Shown piece after piece: positions 28,645 to 39,585 of a DNA stretch of 49,983 bases. Origin of the DNA: Methanobacteriaceae archaeon (GTDB lineage Archaea > Methanobacteriota > Methanobacteria > Methanobacteriales > Methanobacteriaceae); contig JASEJD010000011.1 of the NCBI GenBank assembly GCA_030016715.1, positions 1 through 49,983 of the forward strand, written 5' to 3'. The position numbers and the translations under genes were made by a program. The notes beneath the pieces were generated by a model, which was given only the letters and a program-made list of their open reading frames with translations, searched no databases and was not told the origin of the DNA. The first letter of the stretch is position 1. Every line of letters begins with the position of its first letter.

Positions 28645-29811
28645 ATGATTTCACCAAAAAAATATGCTAGGGCAGCGAAAATTTTGCCTAAAGGTTTTAA
28701 AACACCAAATGAGTTTTTTAATTATATTTACCATGAAAAAGACATGATCTGGATGGGTCAGAACACCAATCATTTACATGAAACTACGGACATAATGGAT
28801 GCCATGATTGGTTGCATAAAAAATAGGGATTATTCTAAATATCCTCCACCAGAAGGATTTCCAGAATTAAAAGAACTTATAAGAAAAGATTTAGGTTTAG
28901 GTAGTGAATTCGATGTTTTAGTTACAGCAGGAGGTACAGAATCTCTATATTTAAGTATTAATGATATTCTTGACCCTAAAGATAATATGATGACTTGTGA
29001 TCCTGGTTATTTAATAATTGATAATTTTGCAACTAGATTTGGTGAGAGGGTTATATCTGTTCCTATTTACAATCCTGATTGTAACTATAAATTGACCCCT
29101 CAACTGGTAAGAAAGTATATGAATGAGAGAACCAAGTTGGTGTCATTGGTTGATCCTCTAAATCCATTGGGTTCTTGTTATACTAAAGAAGAATTAAAAG
29201 AATTTGCTGATATAGCTAATGAAAATGGACTTTATTTATTGCATGATATCACCTACCGCGACTTTGCCAGAGAACATCATCTTATGGCTAAATACGCACC
29301 GGAAAATACTATAACTGTATTCAGTTTCTCTAAAATTTTTGGAATGGCGGGACTGCGTATCGGTGCTATAGTAGGAATGTGTGATGTAGTTGATTCAGTA
29401 AAAAGTATTGTCATAAATGACTTGGGAACAAATGTTGTATCTCAGCATGGTGCAATGGCTGCTCTTAAATCTAAAAGCAGATGGTTGAATCATATTACTA
29501 GTACAACCCGAAAAAATCAGAAAATTATCAAAAAAGCTGTTGATGAAGTTGAAGGAGCATTTATACCAGTTTATCCATCAGATGGTAATATGATGGCCAT
29601 TGATATGTATGAAACAGGAATAAAACCGGTAGATGTTGCAGAATATCTTCTAGATAAGAAAATTTTCGTTAGAGAAGGATCTTACACCAGCCGATTGTTT
29701 GGGCATAGATATTTAAGGGTTAGTTTCTCAATACCCCAGATTCAAGTTGAAACTTTTGCTAACAAATTTTTAGAGGCAATGGCAACATTAAAATCTTCAA
29801 AGAAGATTTGA
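28645..29811 (+). CDS. Class I/II PLP-dependent aminotransferase
   Basis: The protein (about 388 residues) has the fold type I aminotransferase features: [33 protein letters not shown] (the substrate loop with the conserved NP(x)G), HDITYRDF and [14 protein letters not shown] carrying the PLP-binding lysine, and the C-terminal arginine in YLRVSFS. The substrate is not evident; aspartate-family or histidinol-phosphate-like aminotransferases and CobD-like enzymes share these motifs. I choose ATG 28645, with GTGAT just upstream, over the in-frame GTG at 28636. No operon partner is apparent. Confidence 0.85.
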   Translation: MISPKKYARAAKILPKGFKTPNEFFNYIYHEKDMIWMGQNTNHLHETTDIMDAMIGCIKNRDYSKYPPPEGFPELKELIRKDLGLGSEFDVLVTAGGTESLYLSINDILDPKDNMMTCDPGYLIIDNFATRFGERVISVPIYNPDCNYKLTPQLVRKYMNERTKLVSLVDPLNPLGSCYTKEELKEFADIANENGLYLLHDITYRDFAREHHLMAKYAPENTITVFSFSKIFGMAGLRIGAIVGMCDVVDSVKSIVINDLGTNVVSQHGAMAALKSKSRWLNHITSTTRKNQKIIKKAVDEVEGAFIPVYPSDGNMMAIDMYETGIKPVDVAEYLLDKKIFVREGSYTSRLFGHRYLRVSFSIPQIQVETFANKFLEAMATLKSSKKI

Positions 29812-29905
29812 ATTTAAATGTTAGATTATGTCCCTTTAACGATGTATTCTGGATTTTTTTCCATTTTTTTAATCTTATAAAAATATCTAAGAATTAATTT
29901 TTTTT

Positions 29906-31684
29906 TTATTTATCTTTAAGATAATAATATTCTCCCTGTTCTTTTTGTATTCGGTCTAGATAACTTCCAAATTTATTTACCCTAGGCCTTTTTGTTTCTT
30001 TGTCTCTTCTAAATGTAATTCCCACATCGGAAAGGAACTTGTTCATGGAAGTTCTTAGGTCAGTAGGTGCAGTAGCATGGCCCCTTAAACCTGGTTTACC
30101 AAAAAATACCATGGCACGGTCAGATATGTAATCAATAAAAACAATATCATGATCTATTATTATTGATGCACTGTGCCTATTCTCAATTATTTTTCTTATT
30201 GCTCTGGCAGCTACTAACCGTTGTTCCACATCCAAAAATGCAGTAGGTTCATCGAAAAGATAGATATCTGCATCCTTAGAGAGGGTAGTGGCAATGGCCA
30301 GTCTTTGAAGTTCTCCTCCACTCAAATCCTTAACTTCCTTATCCATAATATTATCTAGTGAAAATGGTTTTACAATTTCACTTTTAAATATATTAGTACC
30401 ATAGCTTGGTGCACTTGTTATTAAAAGTTCTTGAACGGTACCTTCAAATTTAGTAGATAAATATTGGGGTTTATAGGCTATAGAAACCTTTTTGTTGATT
30501 TTTCCATCGTCGGGTTTGATTACCTCCGCCAATATCTTGGCAAAAGTGGTTTTTCCTATTCCGTTAGGTCCAAATGCAGTGACAATTTCATTAAAATGTA
30601 CCTCTCCTTCTTCGGCATCAAACTGGAAACCATCAAAAGATTTTTTGATGGAAGAATAATCAGCAATAGGTTCTGATTCTACGGCTTCTGTGGGAGGTTT
30701 TACTTCAAATAATATGGCATTTTTTCTAAACCTTACATTTTCTTCCCTCAAAAATCCGCTGATATAGGCGTTTATTCCAACCCTCACTCCCCGCATGTGA
30801 GATACAACACCATAGCCTCCTGCATGACCGTAAAGTATGTGTACATAATCAGATATGGCATCTAATGCGGCTAGGTCGTGTTCAATTACCATGACTGATT
30901 TTCCTTCTTCTGCAAGAGATCTAATAACTTTAACTGCATTCAATCTTTGCCTAACATCTAACCAAGATGTTGGTTCATCAAAATAATAAAAATCAGCATC
31001 TTTAAGCACTGCGGCAGATATGGCGACCCTTTGAAGTTCTCCTCCACCTAATTTGGATAATTCACGATTTAATATGGATTCAATTTCCAGGGTTTCCATT
31101 ACTTCTTCTATTTTTCCTCGTTCATCAACATTCTCTAATAGTGATTTAACTTTTCCTTTTACAAACTTAGGTAGCAAATCAACCATCTGGGGTTTATGGG
31201 CTGTTTTTATATTACCTTTAGAAAGTTTCTGGAAATAGGATTGGAGTTGGGATCCTTTGAAGTAGGATATTATCTCATCCCATTCAACATCCTTTTCATA
31301 AATTCCCAGGTTTGGTTTTAGTTCACCAGATAAGATTCTTATTATAGTGGATTTTCCTATTCCATTAGGGCCAAGTATACCGACTACTGAACCTTCTTTA
31401 ATATTGGGCAGGCCAAATAACTCGAACATATTTTGACCGTAACGATGTATAGGGTCTTCTAATGCTTCAGGCAGATTTATGATCGCCACGGCTTCAAATG
31501 GACATCTGTTGGTACATATTCCGCATCCAGAACACAATTCTTCGGAAATAATTGGTTTTTTTGTTTTTTCATCAATGATTATTGTATCTTCTTCCATTCG
31601 TACTCCGGGGCAGTATTCTATGCACATATAATTGCATTTTTTTGGTTGGCACCGATCATGATCCAGTATAGCGATTCTTGTCAA
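29906..31684 (-). CDS. Ribosome recycling ATPase ABCE1 (RLI)
   Basis: ABCE1 splits 70S/80S ribosomes after termination with aRF1/Pelota. The 592-residue protein has the two N-terminal ferredoxin clusters ([10 protein letters not shown]...YC and [12 protein letters not shown]), two ABC domains with Walker [10 protein letters not shown] and GPNGIGKTT, signatures GGGELQRVA and SGGELQRLA, and Walker B followed by FDEPTSWLD and FDEPTAFLD. Length is typical. The start is TTG 31684 with GGTGAT six bases upstream. It is highly conserved and unlikely to be anything else. Confidence 0.97.
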   Translation of the reverse strand: MTRIAILDHDRCQPKKCNYMCIEYCPGVRMEEDTIIIDEKTKKPIISEELCSGCGICTNRCPFEAVAIINLPEALEDPIHRYGQNMFELFGLPNIKEGSVVGILGPNGIGKSTIIRILSGELKPNLGIYEKDVEWDEIISYFKGSQLQSYFQKLSKGNIKTAHKPQMVDLLPKFVKGKVKSLLENVDERGKIEEVMETLEIESILNRELSKLGGGELQRVAISAAVLKDADFYYFDEPTSWLDVRQRLNAVKVIRSLAEEGKSVMVIEHDLAALDAISDYVHILYGHAGGYGVVSHMRGVRVGINAYISGFLREENVRFRKNAILFEVKPPTEAVESEPIADYSSIKKSFDGFQFDAEEGEVHFNEIVTAFGPNGIGKTTFAKILAEVIKPDDGKINKKVSIAYKPQYLSTKFEGTVQELLITSAPSYGTNIFKSEIVKPFSLDNIMDKEVKDLSGGELQRLAIATTLSKDADIYLFDEPTAFLDVEQRLVAARAIRKIIENRHSASIIIDHDIVFIDYISDRAMVFFGKPGLRGHATAPTDLRTSMNKFLSDVGITFRRDKETKRPRVNKFGSYLDRIQKEQGEYYYLKDK

Positions 31685-31942
31685 TATATCACCGTTATTA
31701 AACTAAAATTAGTAAATTAAAATTTTTTGTTAAATATTTTTATAGATTATGTTATGAATTATTTAGTTTATTCTATAAGGTTTTGATTGTTGTAAAATAT
31801 TTGCCAATTTTTAGAAATATATTCCGAAAAAAACAGTTTTTAGTTTTCGTTATACAACATAAAAGTTAGTAATAAAAAGATAGAGAATACTCTATTTCTC
31901 TATATTTTAAAAAATAAAAATTAAATAAAAAAAAGAAGGGGT

Positions 31943-32149
31943 TTATGCTGATTTAACAGCCATTTCTATGTCTGATGCTTTTACTGTTTTTCTTCCAGCG
32001 TGTTTAGCAAGTTTTACAGCTTGTAAAGCGATTTCTTCACCTTTTTCTTCTAAAGCTTTTGCTAATTCTTCTCTTGCATCGTCACTTATTCTTTGAGCAC
32101 CCGCGTTTTTTATGATCCTTCCGACTGGTGCTATTGGTAATTCAGCCAT
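31943..32149 (-). CDS. Archaeal histone (HMf/HMt family)
   Basis: A 68-residue minimal histone fold: three helices with the family start [53 protein letters not shown]. It dimerises and wraps DNA in stacked hypernucleosomes. GAGGTGAT before the ATG and a clear TATA box point to strong expression. Other histone copies would be expected elsewhere in the genome; none is in this window. Confidence 0.96.
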   Translation of the reverse strand: MAELPIAPVGRIIKNAGAQRISDDAREELAKALEEKGEEIALQAVKLAKHAGRKTVKASDIEMAVKSA

Positions 32150-32182
32150 AATATCACCTCAATTTTAACTGGGTGTCCATAC

Positions 32183-32190
32183 TATTTAAA
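32183..32190 (-). promoter_or_regulatory. Candidate histone gene TATA box
   Basis: On the minus strand TTTAAATA with AAG just before it lies about 34 bases ahead of the histone ATG. It would give a transcript start near 32160, leaving a short leader that contains GAGGTGAT (32153-32160). Confidence 0.5.
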
Positions 32191-32265
32191 CTTATCGTTT
32201 TTTTGTACATTTTTTTGACTAAATTCGTAATTGTGTCATAGATAAAATAGGTTATGGTGCATGTG

Positions 32266-32289
32266 TCAAGATGAAGTTCCAAATCTTGA
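32266..32289. repeat. Inverted repeat in the histone/pth2 divergent gap
   Basis: TCAAGAT (32266-32272) and ATCTTGA (32283-32289) are perfect reverse complements separated by ten bases. It stands between the divergent promoters of the histone gene and pth2 and may be an operator, but it is short and could be chance in AT-rich DNA. Confidence 0.35.
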
Positions 32290-32411
32290 TGATCATTTAT
32301 ATAATATTTTAGTGCTAATGATCTACACCGCATGTTATTTTAACTTATAAATTAATATGTGATAAACATCAAAAATCACAAACATGAATTTTTAAGTATA
32401 CTGGTGAAAAA

Positions 32412-32753
32412 ATGAAACAAGTTATTGTCATAAGAAGTGATCTTAACATGAGCACAGGTAAGATCGCAGCCCAAGCATGTCATGCCAGTTTAGGTAGTTA
32501 CAAAAAATCAAATGACATCTCCATAAAAAAATGGGAATCAGAGGGTGAAAAGAAAGTAATAGTTAAAGTAAAGGATTTAGAGGAACTTTTTCATATTAAA
32601 GAATTACTTAAAAGTACAGATATTCCATTTTACTTAGTTAGAGACGCCGGGCGTACAGAAATTCCTAAGTCTACCATAACTTGTCTGGGAATAGGGCCTG
32701 ATGAGGATGATAAGATAGATAAAATAACACAAGATCTGAAGCTCTTAAAATAA
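32412..32753 (+). CDS. pth: Peptidyl-tRNA hydrolase Pth2
   Basis: Pth2 releases tRNA from stalled peptidyl-tRNA. The 113-residue archaeal/eukaryotic-type protein shows [27 protein letters not shown] with the catalytic lysine region, [25 protein letters not shown] and TCLGIGPD. Length is normal. GGTGA lies about six bases before the ATG. It is divergent from the histone gene. Confidence 0.96.
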   Translation: MKQVIVIRSDLNMSTGKIAAQACHASLGSYKKSNDISIKKWESEGEKKVIVKVKDLEELFHIKELLKSTDIPFYLVRDAGRTEIPKSTITCLGIGPDEDDKIDKITQDLKLLK

Positions 32754-32849
32754 TGAAATAATAATCATTATCTAGAAGAACTATAATAAAACACATAATT
32801 TAATAGACCCTACTTTTTATTATAATAACTCAATAAGGTTAGTGATTAA

Positions 32850-33515
32850 ATGGAGTGGGTAGTTAAAGTTGGCGGAAGTTTATTTCCTAATCATGCCATC
32901 AAACTGGTTAAAAGTTTGGTTGGTAAAAAGATACTAATTATTTGTGGTGGTGGTTCTTTAGCTGACCATGTAAGGAAATTTGATAAAAATATTGGATTCT
33001 CTGAAACCGCAACTCATAAAAGTGCAATTAAATGCATGGACATACTTGGAATTCTTCTTGCAGATAAAATTGAAGATGCAGTTGCTGTTTATTCCTTGGA
33101 AGAAGCAAAAAATACTATTTTAGAATCGAAAATTCCAATTTTGTTACCTTCACATTTACTTGATCTTCTTGATCCACTGGAACATTCATGGAAGGTTACC
33201 TCAGATTCCCTATCATTTTATATATCACATCTACTAGAAACTAAACTGTTAATTGCAACTAATGTGGATGGCATATTTACTGACCAACCATCTATTAGTA
33301 ATGCAAAATTAATAAGAAATATAAGTGCTAAAAAACTACTATCTTTTGGTGAGACATCAATTGATGAAGCACTACCACAACTTTTGCTAAAATATGAGTC
33401 AAACTGCCATATTGTTAATGGTAAGTACCCAAAAAGAGCTATTTCTATAATTAATGGTGAAAGTGTAGGTAAAAATAGAAATACACTAAAATACACATTT
33501 ATTAGAGGTGATTAA
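32850..33515 (+). CDS. mfnE: Amino acid kinase-family protein, probable MfnE (methanofuran biosynthesis)
   Basis: The 221-residue protein has the amino acid kinase fold: VVKVGGSLF at the start, [14 protein letters not shown], and [12 protein letters not shown] near the nucleotide-binding region. In Methanocaldococcus the MJ0458 member of this family was, as I recall, identified as MfnE, which phosphorylates the aminomethyl-furanmethanol phosphate intermediate to a diphosphate. There MJ0458 also sits next to aEF1B (MJ0459), as here with only the Zn-ribbon gene between, which supports the call. Start ATG 32850 has GTGAT four bases upstream; the stop lies directly against the next ATG. Confidence 0.7.
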   Translation: MEWVVKVGGSLFPNHAIKLVKSLVGKKILIICGGGSLADHVRKFDKNIGFSETATHKSAIKCMDILGILLADKIEDAVAVYSLEEAKNTILESKIPILLPSHLLDLLDPLEHSWKVTSDSLSFYISHLLETKLLIATNVDGIFTDQPSISNAKLIRNISAKKLLSFGETSIDEALPQLLLKYESNCHIVNGKYPKRAISIINGESVGKNRNTLKYTFIRGD

Positions 33516-33677
33516 ATGGATAAAATCGAATGCACATCTTGTAAACAAGAGATACCCATGGTGGAAACCTATGTTAAATTCACATGCCCTCTCTGTGACG
33601 AAACAATATACCGATGTCAAAAGTGCAGAACATTTGGACATATATACACGTGTAAATGCGGATTTAAAGGTCCTTAA
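33516..33677 (+). CDS. Small Zn-ribbon protein (COG2888-type), 53 residues
   Basis: This short gene begins at the base after the mfnE stop (TAA then ATG) with AGAGGTGAT just upstream inside mfnE. The protein has four cysteine pairs: CTSC, CPLC, CQKC and CKC, ending CGFKGP. It matches the archaeal zinc-finger family predicted to bind RNA and act in translation. It lies between mfnE and aEF1B, where the small COG2888 gene is often found. Coding is supported by the coherent frame, the ribosome-binding site and the zinc pairs. Its precise function is unknown. Confidence 0.85.
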   Translation: MDKIECTSCKQEIPMVETYVKFTCPLCDETIYRCQKCRTFGHIYTCKCGFKGP

Positions 33678-33813
33678 GTATTATTAATAATTTTAAAAGA
33701 TTAAAAAACCTAATTTTAAATAATATTTAATGGAATTGATATAAAATAATATTCTTTATCCCTAGGATTATAGAATCTTATCAAATCCTTAAGAGTTTAT
33801 TGGAGGTAAAAAT

Positions 33814-34083
33814 ATGGGTGAAGTATTAGCAACTATTAAGTTAATGCCAGAAAGTCCCGATGTTGATCTGAACAAGGTTAAAGCAGAAATAGAAAATTCA
33901 ATTCCAGAATCCACGGAATTACATAAAATAGAGGAAGAACCGGTAGCATTTGGATTAGTTGCTTTAATTGTTACTGTAATAGTAGGAGATGCAGAAGGCG
34001 GAACAGAAGAAGTTGAAGCAAATCTAGCTAAACTAGAAGATATTGGTAACATAGAAGTAACGGATATTAGAAGATTGATGTAG
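33814..34083 (+). CDS. ef1b: Translation elongation factor aEF1B (EF-1 beta)
   Basis: aEF1B exchanges GDP for GTP on aEF1A. The 89-residue protein is the single ferredoxin-like exchange domain: GEVLATIKLMPESPDVDL, EEEPVAFGLVALIVTVIV, and the end DIGNIEVTDIRRL. GGAGGT precedes the ATG. It fits the MJ0459-type neighbourhood with mfnE. Confidence 0.96.
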   Translation: MGEVLATIKLMPESPDVDLNKVKAEIENSIPESTELHKIEEEPVAFGLVALIVTVIVGDAEGGTEEVEANLAKLEDIGNIEVTDIRRLM

Positions 34084-34126
34084 ATAGTTAAAATATTTAA
34101 TATGAACTTATAAAAGAAGGGTTTAA

Positions 34127-34163
34127 TCCATAATTATGGAAAATCCATTCAATTCTTTTTTTT
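34127..34163 (+). terminator. Palindrome and T-run after aEF1B
   Basis: TCCATAATTATGGA (34127-34140) is a perfect 14-base palindrome, followed after 15 bases by eight T (34156-34163). It may mark the end of the aEF1B transcript. The stem and the T-run are separated, so this is not a classic hairpin terminator, although archaeal polymerase can stop at T-runs alone. Confidence 0.4.
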
Positions 34164-34230
34164 GATTTATATAATATATTATTTTCAGTAATTTTAAGTA
34201 TAAATTAATCAATGTAAATTTGGAATTCAT

Positions 34231-35082
34231 ATGAATGCATATATTGAAATATTGAGGCCATGGAATGCTATTATGGCTGTAATAGCGGTTATTTTAGTTG
34301 CTATCATCAACGGAAATTTTAGTACAGATATATTTTTAGCGTGTGCAGTTGTATTTATTGTAACTGGCGCTGGAAATTCCATAAATGACTATTTTGATCA
34401 TAAAATTGATGCAATAAACAAACCAAAAAGACCCATTCCATCTGGAAGAATCCCATTAAAAACAGCGGGCATGTATTCGATATTTTTATTTATATTGGGA
34501 ATAAGTATAGCATTTATTATTAACTTTTTACTAGGAGTAATAGCACTTTTAAGCTCATTTTTGATGGTTTACTATGCATATGATCTAAAAAGAAGGTGCA
34601 TTATAGGCAATCTAAGTATATCATTTCTTACAGGATTATGTTTTGTATTTGGAGGTATAGCTGCTGGAGAAATAATAAATTCAATTTATTTAGGTTTTTA
34701 TGCGTTTTTGATGACTATGGCCCGGGAGATTGTTAAAGACATGGAAGATGTGGAAGGTGATAAAGAAGAGGGAGCCACCACTTTTCCAATAATATATGGT
34801 AATAGAAAAGCGTCAATTTTTGCAGCTTTTTTCATGATTATATCCAGCATAACCAGCCCAGTACTTTATTATCTGGGACTTTTCAACATTTTTTATTTTA
34901 TAATACTTTCAATTGCCATTATAATATTTTTAATAAGTGCAAAATCTATTTTAAAAGATTATTCTGTCTTAAATGCTAAAAAAATATCTAAAAGGATAAA
35001 AATTGGCATGGGAATAGTATTTTTGGCCTTTGCTTTAGGATCGAACTATATTACAAACTTTTTTTTTAAATTAATGTTATAG
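34231..35082 (+). CDS. Digeranylgeranylglyceryl phosphate synthase (UbiA family)
   Basis: This membrane prenyltransferase adds the second geranylgeranyl chain to GGGP in archaeal ether-lipid synthesis. The 283-residue protein has about eight to nine transmembrane helices and both UbiA aspartate motifs: NDYFDHKID near residue 52 and KDMEDVEGDKEEG near 170. RPIPSGRI following the first motif is characteristic of this archaeal branch. TTGGAATTC lies upstream of ATG, a weak ribosome-binding site. UbiA enzymes in other pathways share the motifs, but the archaeal context favours this role. Confidence 0.88.
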   Translation: MNAYIEILRPWNAIMAVIAVILVAIINGNFSTDIFLACAVVFIVTGAGNSINDYFDHKIDAINKPKRPIPSGRIPLKTAGMYSIFLFILGISIAFIINFLLGVIALLSSFLMVYYAYDLKRRCIIGNLSISFLTGLCFVFGGIAAGEIINSIYLGFYAFLMTMAREIVKDMEDVEGDKEEGATTFPIIYGNRKASIFAAFFMIISSITSPVLYYLGLFNIFYFIILSIAIIIFLISAKSILKDYSVLNAKKISKRIKIGMGIVFLAFALGSNYITNFFFKLML

Positions 35083-35298
35083 TAACGGAAGAATAAAAAA
35101 TAAATCATTTTTTATAGCATTTGGAGTAAAATACTTAATTATCTAGTTACATCCAAAAGCTTAAACTAGAATAAGTTGATATATAATATTAACATAAATG
35201 AAAGTCATAAATCCCTCTTAAAACATTAGAAGTCATAAAATTAGATTTTTAGAAAGAATAAATATTATTTCAGCTGGTTTTAATTAAGGGGAGAAAAT

Positions 35299-36015
35299 AT
35301 GTCAAATCATAAGGATAAAAAAATTAAAATAATCAAAAACGGACCATACATAGTTTTTGGTTCTATTCCTCTAAGTGAAAAAATTATAGTAACAGATAAA
35401 GAGGGACACACTCGTGAATGGGTTGAAGGCAAAGATTATCAAATAAAAGATACTTATAGTTTATGTAGATGTGGTGAATCTAAGAATAAACCGTTTTGTG
35501 ATGGTACTCATACAAAGATTGATTTTGATGGTACTGAAACTGCAAGTCTACAGCCATATAATGAAAGGGCTAGGATCTATGAGGGTAATAACTTAAAACT
35601 AACAGATGTATGGGAATATTGTGATCATTCCCGTTTTTGTTTAAGGGCAGGAGGTATCAGAAACCTCATTCAATCTGATGATCCTGAAGATGAAAAAACT
35701 GCCATTGAAGAAGCTACAATCTGCCCCTCAGGTAGACTGGTCTTATGGAATAAAAAAACAGGTGAAATGATGGAACCTAAATTTGAACCTTCTATAGTTC
35801 TAATACATGATCCTCAAAAAAACTGCGAAGGACCTATATGGGTTCGTGGTTGCATTCCAGTTGAATCTGCAGATGGGGATATATATGAACTAAGAAATCG
35901 TATGACTCTTTGTCGTTGTGGTAAATCAGATAATAAGCCGTTTTGTGATGGTAGTCACTGGATGACGCCTGAAGAAAAAGAAAAATTTAGGAAGAAATGG
36001 GCTAAAAAAGATTGA
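35299..36015 (+). CDS. CDGSH iron-sulfur protein with two CDGSH domains and a central divergent cluster
   Basis: The 238-residue protein has two CDGSH domains, each able to hold a 2Fe-2S cluster by three Cys and one His: residues C56, C58, C67, H71 and C205, C207, C216, H220. Between them, C108, C114 and C142 in the contexts CDHSRFC and TICPSG form a divergent mono-cluster ferredoxin region (Fer4_19-like). It is a soluble redox or Fe-S transfer protein of unknown partner. AAGGGGAG provides a strong ribosome-binding site. It is monocistronic by position. Confidence 0.88.
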   Translation: MSNHKDKKIKIIKNGPYIVFGSIPLSEKIIVTDKEGHTREWVEGKDYQIKDTYSLCRCGESKNKPFCDGTHTKIDFDGTETASLQPYNERARIYEGNNLKLTDVWEYCDHSRFCLRAGGIRNLIQSDDPEDEKTAIEEATICPSGRLVLWNKKTGEMMEPKFEPSIVLIHDPQKNCEGPIWVRGCIPVESADGDIYELRNRMTLCRCGKSDNKPFCDGSHWMTPEEKEKFRKKWAKKD

Positions 36016-36142
36016 ATTCTAGAATTTCTTTTTAAATAAATTAAAAAAATCTTATTATCGCTAATACTAATTTAGAATTCATTTATATTTTCATAAATAA
36101 ATTTTTTACAAAAAAAATCAATTTTTGATTCTGACAGTAACG

Positions 36143-37039
36143 GTGAAACATGAGTCGTCTTTGGGATATTTAAGTGCTTTAATATTAGCTTTACTATTGG
36201 GGATATGGTTTTATTTGGATAAGACCTTATTAAAATATTTAAAACCATAGGCACTTGCTGCATTAATCTATGTTATTGCCTCAATATTTTTATTTATTAT
36301 CCGATTTTCTCCCTTAAATCGTAGGATATTGAATATTTCATCAAAAATCTTTTGTAGAAAAATACATTAACGTATAACATTATTTAATTATCTTATTAAA
36401 AACATTTTTTGGTTTAGTTATAGCTTCAGCATTATATCTAAATGCTTTAAATGAAATTATTGTGGTAAACCCAGTTTTTCTATTAAATGTTGAGTTTTTA
36501 TTTATAGTATTAATTGAATCTATTTTTAAAAGAAAGTGTGAATTTAAAGATATTTTGGGTTTTTTATGTTTCAATAGTAGCTATATTTTAAAATTACTGA
36601 CAATTTACAAAAATTTGTTTTTGAACCTACTTTATATGGAAATCTGTTAATTATAGTTGCCGCATTTTTTTGAGCTTAGATACTAGCTTAGGTAAATTTA
36701 TAACTAAAAAAGAGAACATTATTTTCATATATGCTGTAAAAAGTGGAATAGGGGGATTTATTTTATTAATAATATCTATAGTGCCCGATTTGAACTTAAT
36801 AATAACCTTAGAGGCACTCGCAATTTTACTATTTATTAGCATGTTTTGTGCTAGTTTTTCTCTATTTATAATTTATTTTGCAATAAGAGAAATTGGATCA
36901 TCAAGGACAGGTTCAATACTAGCCTTAAATTCATTATTTGGGACAATAATCGCATTTTATATCCTTGAAGAACCTTTAACCATAGTTCAACTATTATTTG
37001 GTTTCAATGTTAATGGGTGTTTTAATATTATATAAATAG
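36143..37039 (+). pseudogene. Decayed EamA/DMT-family transporter gene
   Basis: Fragments of one EamA-type ten-helix transporter can be read across this region but in changing frames. GGTGA then ATG (36150) begins MSRLW; the protein continues as SLGYLSALILALLLGIWF in another frame, is cut by TAG at 36248 and TAA at 36368, resumes from about 36378 (FFGLVIASALYLNALNEI, VNPVFLLNVEF), shifts again near 36570, meets TGA where a tryptophan is expected (36670), reads on as DTSLGKFITKK to GSILALNSLFGTIIAFYILEEPLT, and shifts once more before MLMGVLILYK and a stop at 37039. At least six lesions are visible, so no complete protein can be made. No mobile element is next to it. Confidence 0.85.
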
Positions 37040-37042
37040 TAA

Positions 37043-38335
<1,293 letters not shown>

Positions 38336-39003
38336 TTTATCTTCCTTATTTTAAATTTAGTTTCTTATAATCAATTATTTAGCATTGATTTTTTAGGAAA
38401 AATCAAAATTAGCAAAAAATAATCAAAAAATAACTCTTAATCTATATAATATTAGGTACTTTATCATTTAAAGTCTACTATTCTAGTAATAATTTAGATA
38501 AAATATAATGAAAATAATAGTAAAATTAATTAAAATAACTGATCACAAATTTAATCATTTCACAGCATTAGATATTCATTTAGGAAATAAAATTTAAACT
38601 TTTCATTTCTTCCAAAGCAATTAATAGGTATAAATTAATTTTATCAAATTTTCCACTACATAATCACAAGGTTATTGCTTTAAAACCAAATTTACTACAA
38701 TTCAACTATTCTTAACTAAAATAATTTTAAAATCCTATATATTGAATAAATTTTAAGAATCAAATATTTCAAGCAACTAATAAATATTTAAGACTCAATA
38801 AATAAGATTAATTATTATTAATCAGATGAGGATTCTTATTGAAATTATCCCAAATCTATAGTCTATAGAAATAAAATATTATCTTTAGTATTAGTAATAT
38901 ACTAGGAATTATTAAATAGCAAATTAAATATCTTTTATAAAATAGCTCTTATCTAGGCATTTTAAATAATTTTATGATTATTTGTGTTAGGTGAATGTTG
39001 ATT
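38336..39003. other. Long AT-rich intergenic region upstream of the DEAD-box helicase
   Basis: About 670 bases with no open reading frame longer than a few dozen codons, no tRNA and no clear repeat array. Both flanking genes run leftward, so it must hold the helicase promoter and perhaps a long leader. It is the longest unexplained gap in the window. Confidence 0.5.
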
Positions 39004-39558
39004 TTATTGACCATTAAGAAAAGAAACTATTTCCCTATGAACCTCTTTAATACTATTTGAATTATTTATTACTCGCCATTTTTCAGTCAATAGAAGGGCT
39101 TTTTTTCTCACTTTAATTAAATCCTCTAGATTTTCAAATATTTCTCTATCTTCACGATTTTTCAATCTCCGCAGGGCTTCTTCAGGTTTTAAGTCTAAGA
39201 AGATCATGTAATCTGAGGTAGGGAGGAATAATGTAAAAACTCTATAGAATAACTTAGCTAAGGGGGTTGGTAAATAAGCTACTCCCATAAGATATCTGAC
39301 AAATATTACTGTATCTGCATTTCCATAATACATATGAACTGATCTAATCACATCGAGAGCATAGTATATTGATGCTCTAAATTTATTTAATTTTCCTCTT
39401 CCTAAAAGAGCTTTCTTGGCTTTGATGCCGTATGGATTATCATCGGATGGATGGCTTCTCAATATCACGCTGCCCTTTTTTTCGTATTTTTCTTTGATTA
39501 ATTGGGCATGTGTATCTTTACCTGATCCATCAAGCCCGTCAATAACAATAAATTTCAT
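39004..39558 (-). CDS. Thymidylate kinase-like P-loop kinase
   Basis: The protein (about 184 residues from the preferred start) has the thymidylate-kinase layout: FIVIDGLDGSGKDT at residues 3-16, RSHPSDDNPYG, and a lid-like RLKNREDREIFENL. The usual DR(Y/H/F) motif is replaced by VRY at residues 87-89, so the aspartate is missing and the true substrate may differ from dTMP. I start at ATG 39558, where the conserved core begins, with AAAGG upstream; an in-frame ATG nine codons earlier overlaps the upstream gene's end. It follows directly the polyprenol-kinase-like gene. Confidence 0.75.
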   Translation of the reverse strand: MKFIVIDGLDGSGKDTHAQLIKEKYEKKGSVILRSHPSDDNPYGIKAKKALLGRGKLNKFRASIYYALDVIRSVHMYYGNADTVIFVRYLMGVAYLPTPLAKLFYRVFTLFLPTSDYMIFLDLKPEEALRRLKNREDREIFENLEDLIKVRKKALLLTEKWRVINNSNSIKEVHREIVSFLNGQ

Positions 39559-39585
39559 TATATGGCCTTTAATAGATTTATTCAT

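Noticed and set aside
38820-38840. Box-C-like AGATGAGGA in the helicase upstream gap, possible C/D sRNA
   Set aside because: No matching box D and no C'/D' at normal spacing.
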